A stretch of DNA of 7,537 nt, from NCBI GenBank assembly GCA_003158355.1, contig PMIV01000154.1, positions 1 through 7,537 on the forward strand, in the 5' to 3' direction. Shown in pieces: positions 6,392-7,537 of this stretch. Both the position numbers and the translations under genes were made by a program. This DNA is from Anaerolineaceae bacterium (GTDB taxonomy: Bacteria > Chloroflexota > Anaerolineae > Anaerolineales > Anaerolineaceae). The stretch's first letter is position 1. Each line of letters starts with the position of its first letter. The notes under the pieces were generated by a model. That model did not search any database. It worked only from the letters and a program-made list of their open reading frames with translations, and was not told the origin of the DNA.

Positions 6392-7182
6392 TGTCGATCT
6401 TTCAAAAAATAGCTGAACTTGAAAATAATGGCGAGCCTGCGGTTTTTTGCACGATCGTTGACTCTAAAGGATCCACCCCCAGACATGAAGGCAGTAAGAT
6501 GCTGGTTTTCCCGGATGGACACATCGAGGGAACTGTTGGCGGGGGGGAAATTGAAAACAGAGTGATTGCTGAAGCTTTGGATGCATTGGAAAAACGGCGC
6601 ACCAAAGTACTTAACTACAAATTGGTTGATCCTGCTACTGGTGACCCTGGAATTTGCGGCGGGCAAGTGGAGGTTTATGTGGAACCGATCATTCCGAAGT
6701 TAACGATTGTGGTTGTCGGTGCCGGGCACGTTGGCCGACAGATCGTCTTTTTAGCCAAATGGCTGGGCTATCGGATTGTGGTTTCTGATGACCGTGCTGA
6801 AATTTGTACTCCTGAATATATGCCCGGAGCCGATGAGTTTTTAATCTGCCCGATGGCTGAAATTACAAAACATATAAAAGTTACTCCTTACACTTATTTT
6901 GTTATTACTACGCGCGGTTCAGATGTGGATATTGTCGGGTTGCCAAGTATTCTTGGGACCAATCCGGGTTATATTGGCATCATTGGTTCCAAACGACGCC
7001 TGGAACATACGAAGAAAGAAATTAATAAAAAGAAAGATTACACCGCGGCGTTTGCTAAAGTACATTCACCCATAGGGTTGGAATTACGCGCTGAGACACC
7101 CGAAGAAATTGCAATTTCCATTTTGGCTGAAATAATGATGGTTGCCAATAAGTCTGATGGAATGAGTATGTCTGAACGATAA
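6388..7182 (+). CDS. xdhC: XdhC/CoxI family molybdenum hydroxylase maturation factor
   Basis: A 264-residue protein of the usual XdhC length. The N-terminal XdhC_CoxI domain shows VDSKGSTPRHEGSKMLV (24-40), the GTVGGGEIE turn (48-56) and GDPGICGGQVEVYVEP (85-100, with the conserved Cys90). The C-terminal Rossmann domain shows VVVGAGHVG (108-116), a VVSDDR strand end, ITTRGSDVD, YIGIIGSKRR, and the closing SPIGLELRAETPEEIAISI. In studied systems XdhC binds the molybdenum cofactor, promotes its sulfuration with a cysteine desulfurase, and delivers it to the apo-hydroxylase. It does not remain in the final enzyme. Here its likely client is the fused subunit at 2116-5040, a second hydroxylase implied downstream, or both. 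A second ATG at 6391 has better ribosome-site spacing, so the protein may be one residue shorter. The Rossmann loop is intact, so it is not a degenerate copy. Confidence 0.93.
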   Translation: MMSIFQKIAELENNGEPAVFCTIVDSKGSTPRHEGSKMLVFPDGHIEGTVGGGEIENRVIAEALDALEKRRTKVLNYKLVDPATGDPGICGGQVEVYVEPIIPKLTIVVVGAGHVGRQIVFLAKWLGYRIVVSDDRAEICTPEYMPGADEFLICPMAEITKHIKVTPYTYFVITTRGSDVDIVGLPSILGTNPGYIGIIGSKRRLEHTKKEINKKKDYTAAFAKVHSPIGLELRAETPEEIAISILAEIMMVANKSDGMSMSER

Positions 7183-7185
7183 GGA
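7181..7185 (+). promoter_or_regulatory. Ribosome binding site (AAGGA) for the second FAD subunit
   Basis: AAGGA overlaps the xdhC stop codon and lies eight bases before the ATG at 7194, supporting that start and continued co-transcription with xdhC. Confidence 0.6.
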
Positions 7186-7193
7186 TTCATACA

Positions 7194-7537
7194 ATGTTAA
7201 ATAAATATATTTCCTGCACAAGCATCGAAGATGCCCTAAAAACCTTATCTGAAAATAATGGTTGTGCCAAAATAATCGCCGGAGGTACTGATTTAGTTCT
7301 GGAACTTGAAAAAGAGCTGTATTCCAGCAGCGAAAAACTGATCGATATCTCCAGAATTCCCGGGCTTGATTCGATTAAACGTGATTCGGACGGAACGATC
7401 CATATCGGGCCAATGGTGACTCATAATCATGTTGTCGGCTCAGATTTATTGCGTCAATATGCCCCATTGTTGGTGCAGTCCTGTTATGGGGTTGGATCAC
7501 CGCAAATTCGTAATCGCGGCACGGTCATGGGGAATTT
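7194..7537 (+). CDS. Second FAD-binding subunit of a molybdenum hydroxylase (CoxM/XdhB type), 3'-truncated
   Basis: An open frame from ATG 7194 runs off the window with 114 complete codons, about 40% of a 280-300 residue family member. It begins M-L-N-K-Y-I-S-C-T-S-I-E-D-A-L, like other FAD subunits. Canonical FAD loop 1 is AGGTDLV (29-35). A LIDISRIPGLDSI segment and a TIHIGPMVTHNHV segment follow, matching 'lidl-ripel-gi' and 'l-IGa-tTh-ei'. FAD loop 2 is GSPQIRNRGTVMGN (101-114), where Met112 replaces the first Gly of the usual T-[IL]-G-G-N. It is clearly different from the FAD subunit at 1350-2102: loop 1 is canonical here and degenerate there. In this family the FAD gene normally sits beside separate or fused FeS and Mo genes, so another hydroxylase set probably lies just beyond the window. 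Confidence 0.88.
   Translation, partial: MLNKYISCTSIEDALKTLSENNGCAKIIAGGTDLVLELEKELYSSSEKLIDISRIPGLDSIKRDSDGTIHIGPMVTHNHVVGSDLLRQYAPLLVQSCYGVGSPQIRNRGTVMGN

Noticed and set aside
6100..6666. 188-residue open frame on the - strand
   Set aside because: It spans the pyrophosphatase/xdhC junction opposite two well-supported genes and shows no recognisable domain; a shadow frame.
1..7537. CRISPR arrays, tRNA or rRNA genes, insertion sequences or attachment sites
   Set aside because: The window is coding almost from end to end, with gaps of at most 13 bases. I saw no spaced repeats, transposase or RNA gene signatures.

Overview
The window reads as one stretch of a bacterial operon. Seven genes all lie on the + strand, and both ends are cut inside genes. 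Spacing is very tight: there are 4-base ATGA overlaps at 868-871 and 6388-6391, gaps of 1 to 13 bases at the other four joints, and no room for an internal promoter or terminator. Base composition looks moderate, near the high 40s % GC by eye. The gene content (molybdenum hydroxylase, XdhC, CBS-domain family II pyrophosphatase, F420/flavin-type luciferase-like oxidoreductase) suggests an anaerobic or facultative bacterium. Chloroflexota (Anaerolineae-like) or Bacillota are plausible hosts, but the sequence does not settle the phylum.

Layout: (1) 2-871, a luciferase-like (LLM, Mer-like) flavin/F420 oxidoreductase lacking its N-terminus; (2) 868-1347, a PaaI-type hotdog thioesterase; (3) 1350-2102, a short, YgfM-like FAD-binding subunit; (4) 2116-5040, a fused [2Fe-2S]/molybdopterin catalytic subunit resembling E. 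coli XdhD; (5) 5042-6391, a CBS-domain family II (DHH/DHHA2) inorganic pyrophosphatase; (6) 6388-7182, the molybdenum-enzyme maturation factor XdhC; (7) 7194-7537 and beyond, the N-terminal part of a second, more canonical CoxM/XdhB-type FAD subunit.

The core is a molybdenum hydroxylase of the xanthine dehydrogenase family. Gene 4 should hydroxylate a substrate (often a purine or other N-heterocycle in this family) and pass electrons through two [2Fe-2S] clusters to FAD on gene 3. XdhC would help load the mature cofactor. The gene order FAD subunit then fused FeS/Mo subunit is the ygfM-xdhD order I recall from E. coli, a branch linked by comparative genomics to selenium-dependent molybdenum hydroxylases. 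The second FAD subunit implies that another three-part hydroxylase, or at least its FAD subunit, continues downstream. The thioesterase and LLM oxidoreductase may process the substrate or product.

The least expected member is the nucleotide-sensing pyrophosphatase between the catalytic subunit and XdhC. It could remove pyrophosphate released by cofactor nucleotidylation or by acyl-CoA ligation, under adenylate control. That role is inference. Two strong intragenic inverted repeats (3945-3963 and 5687-5715) are also recorded.
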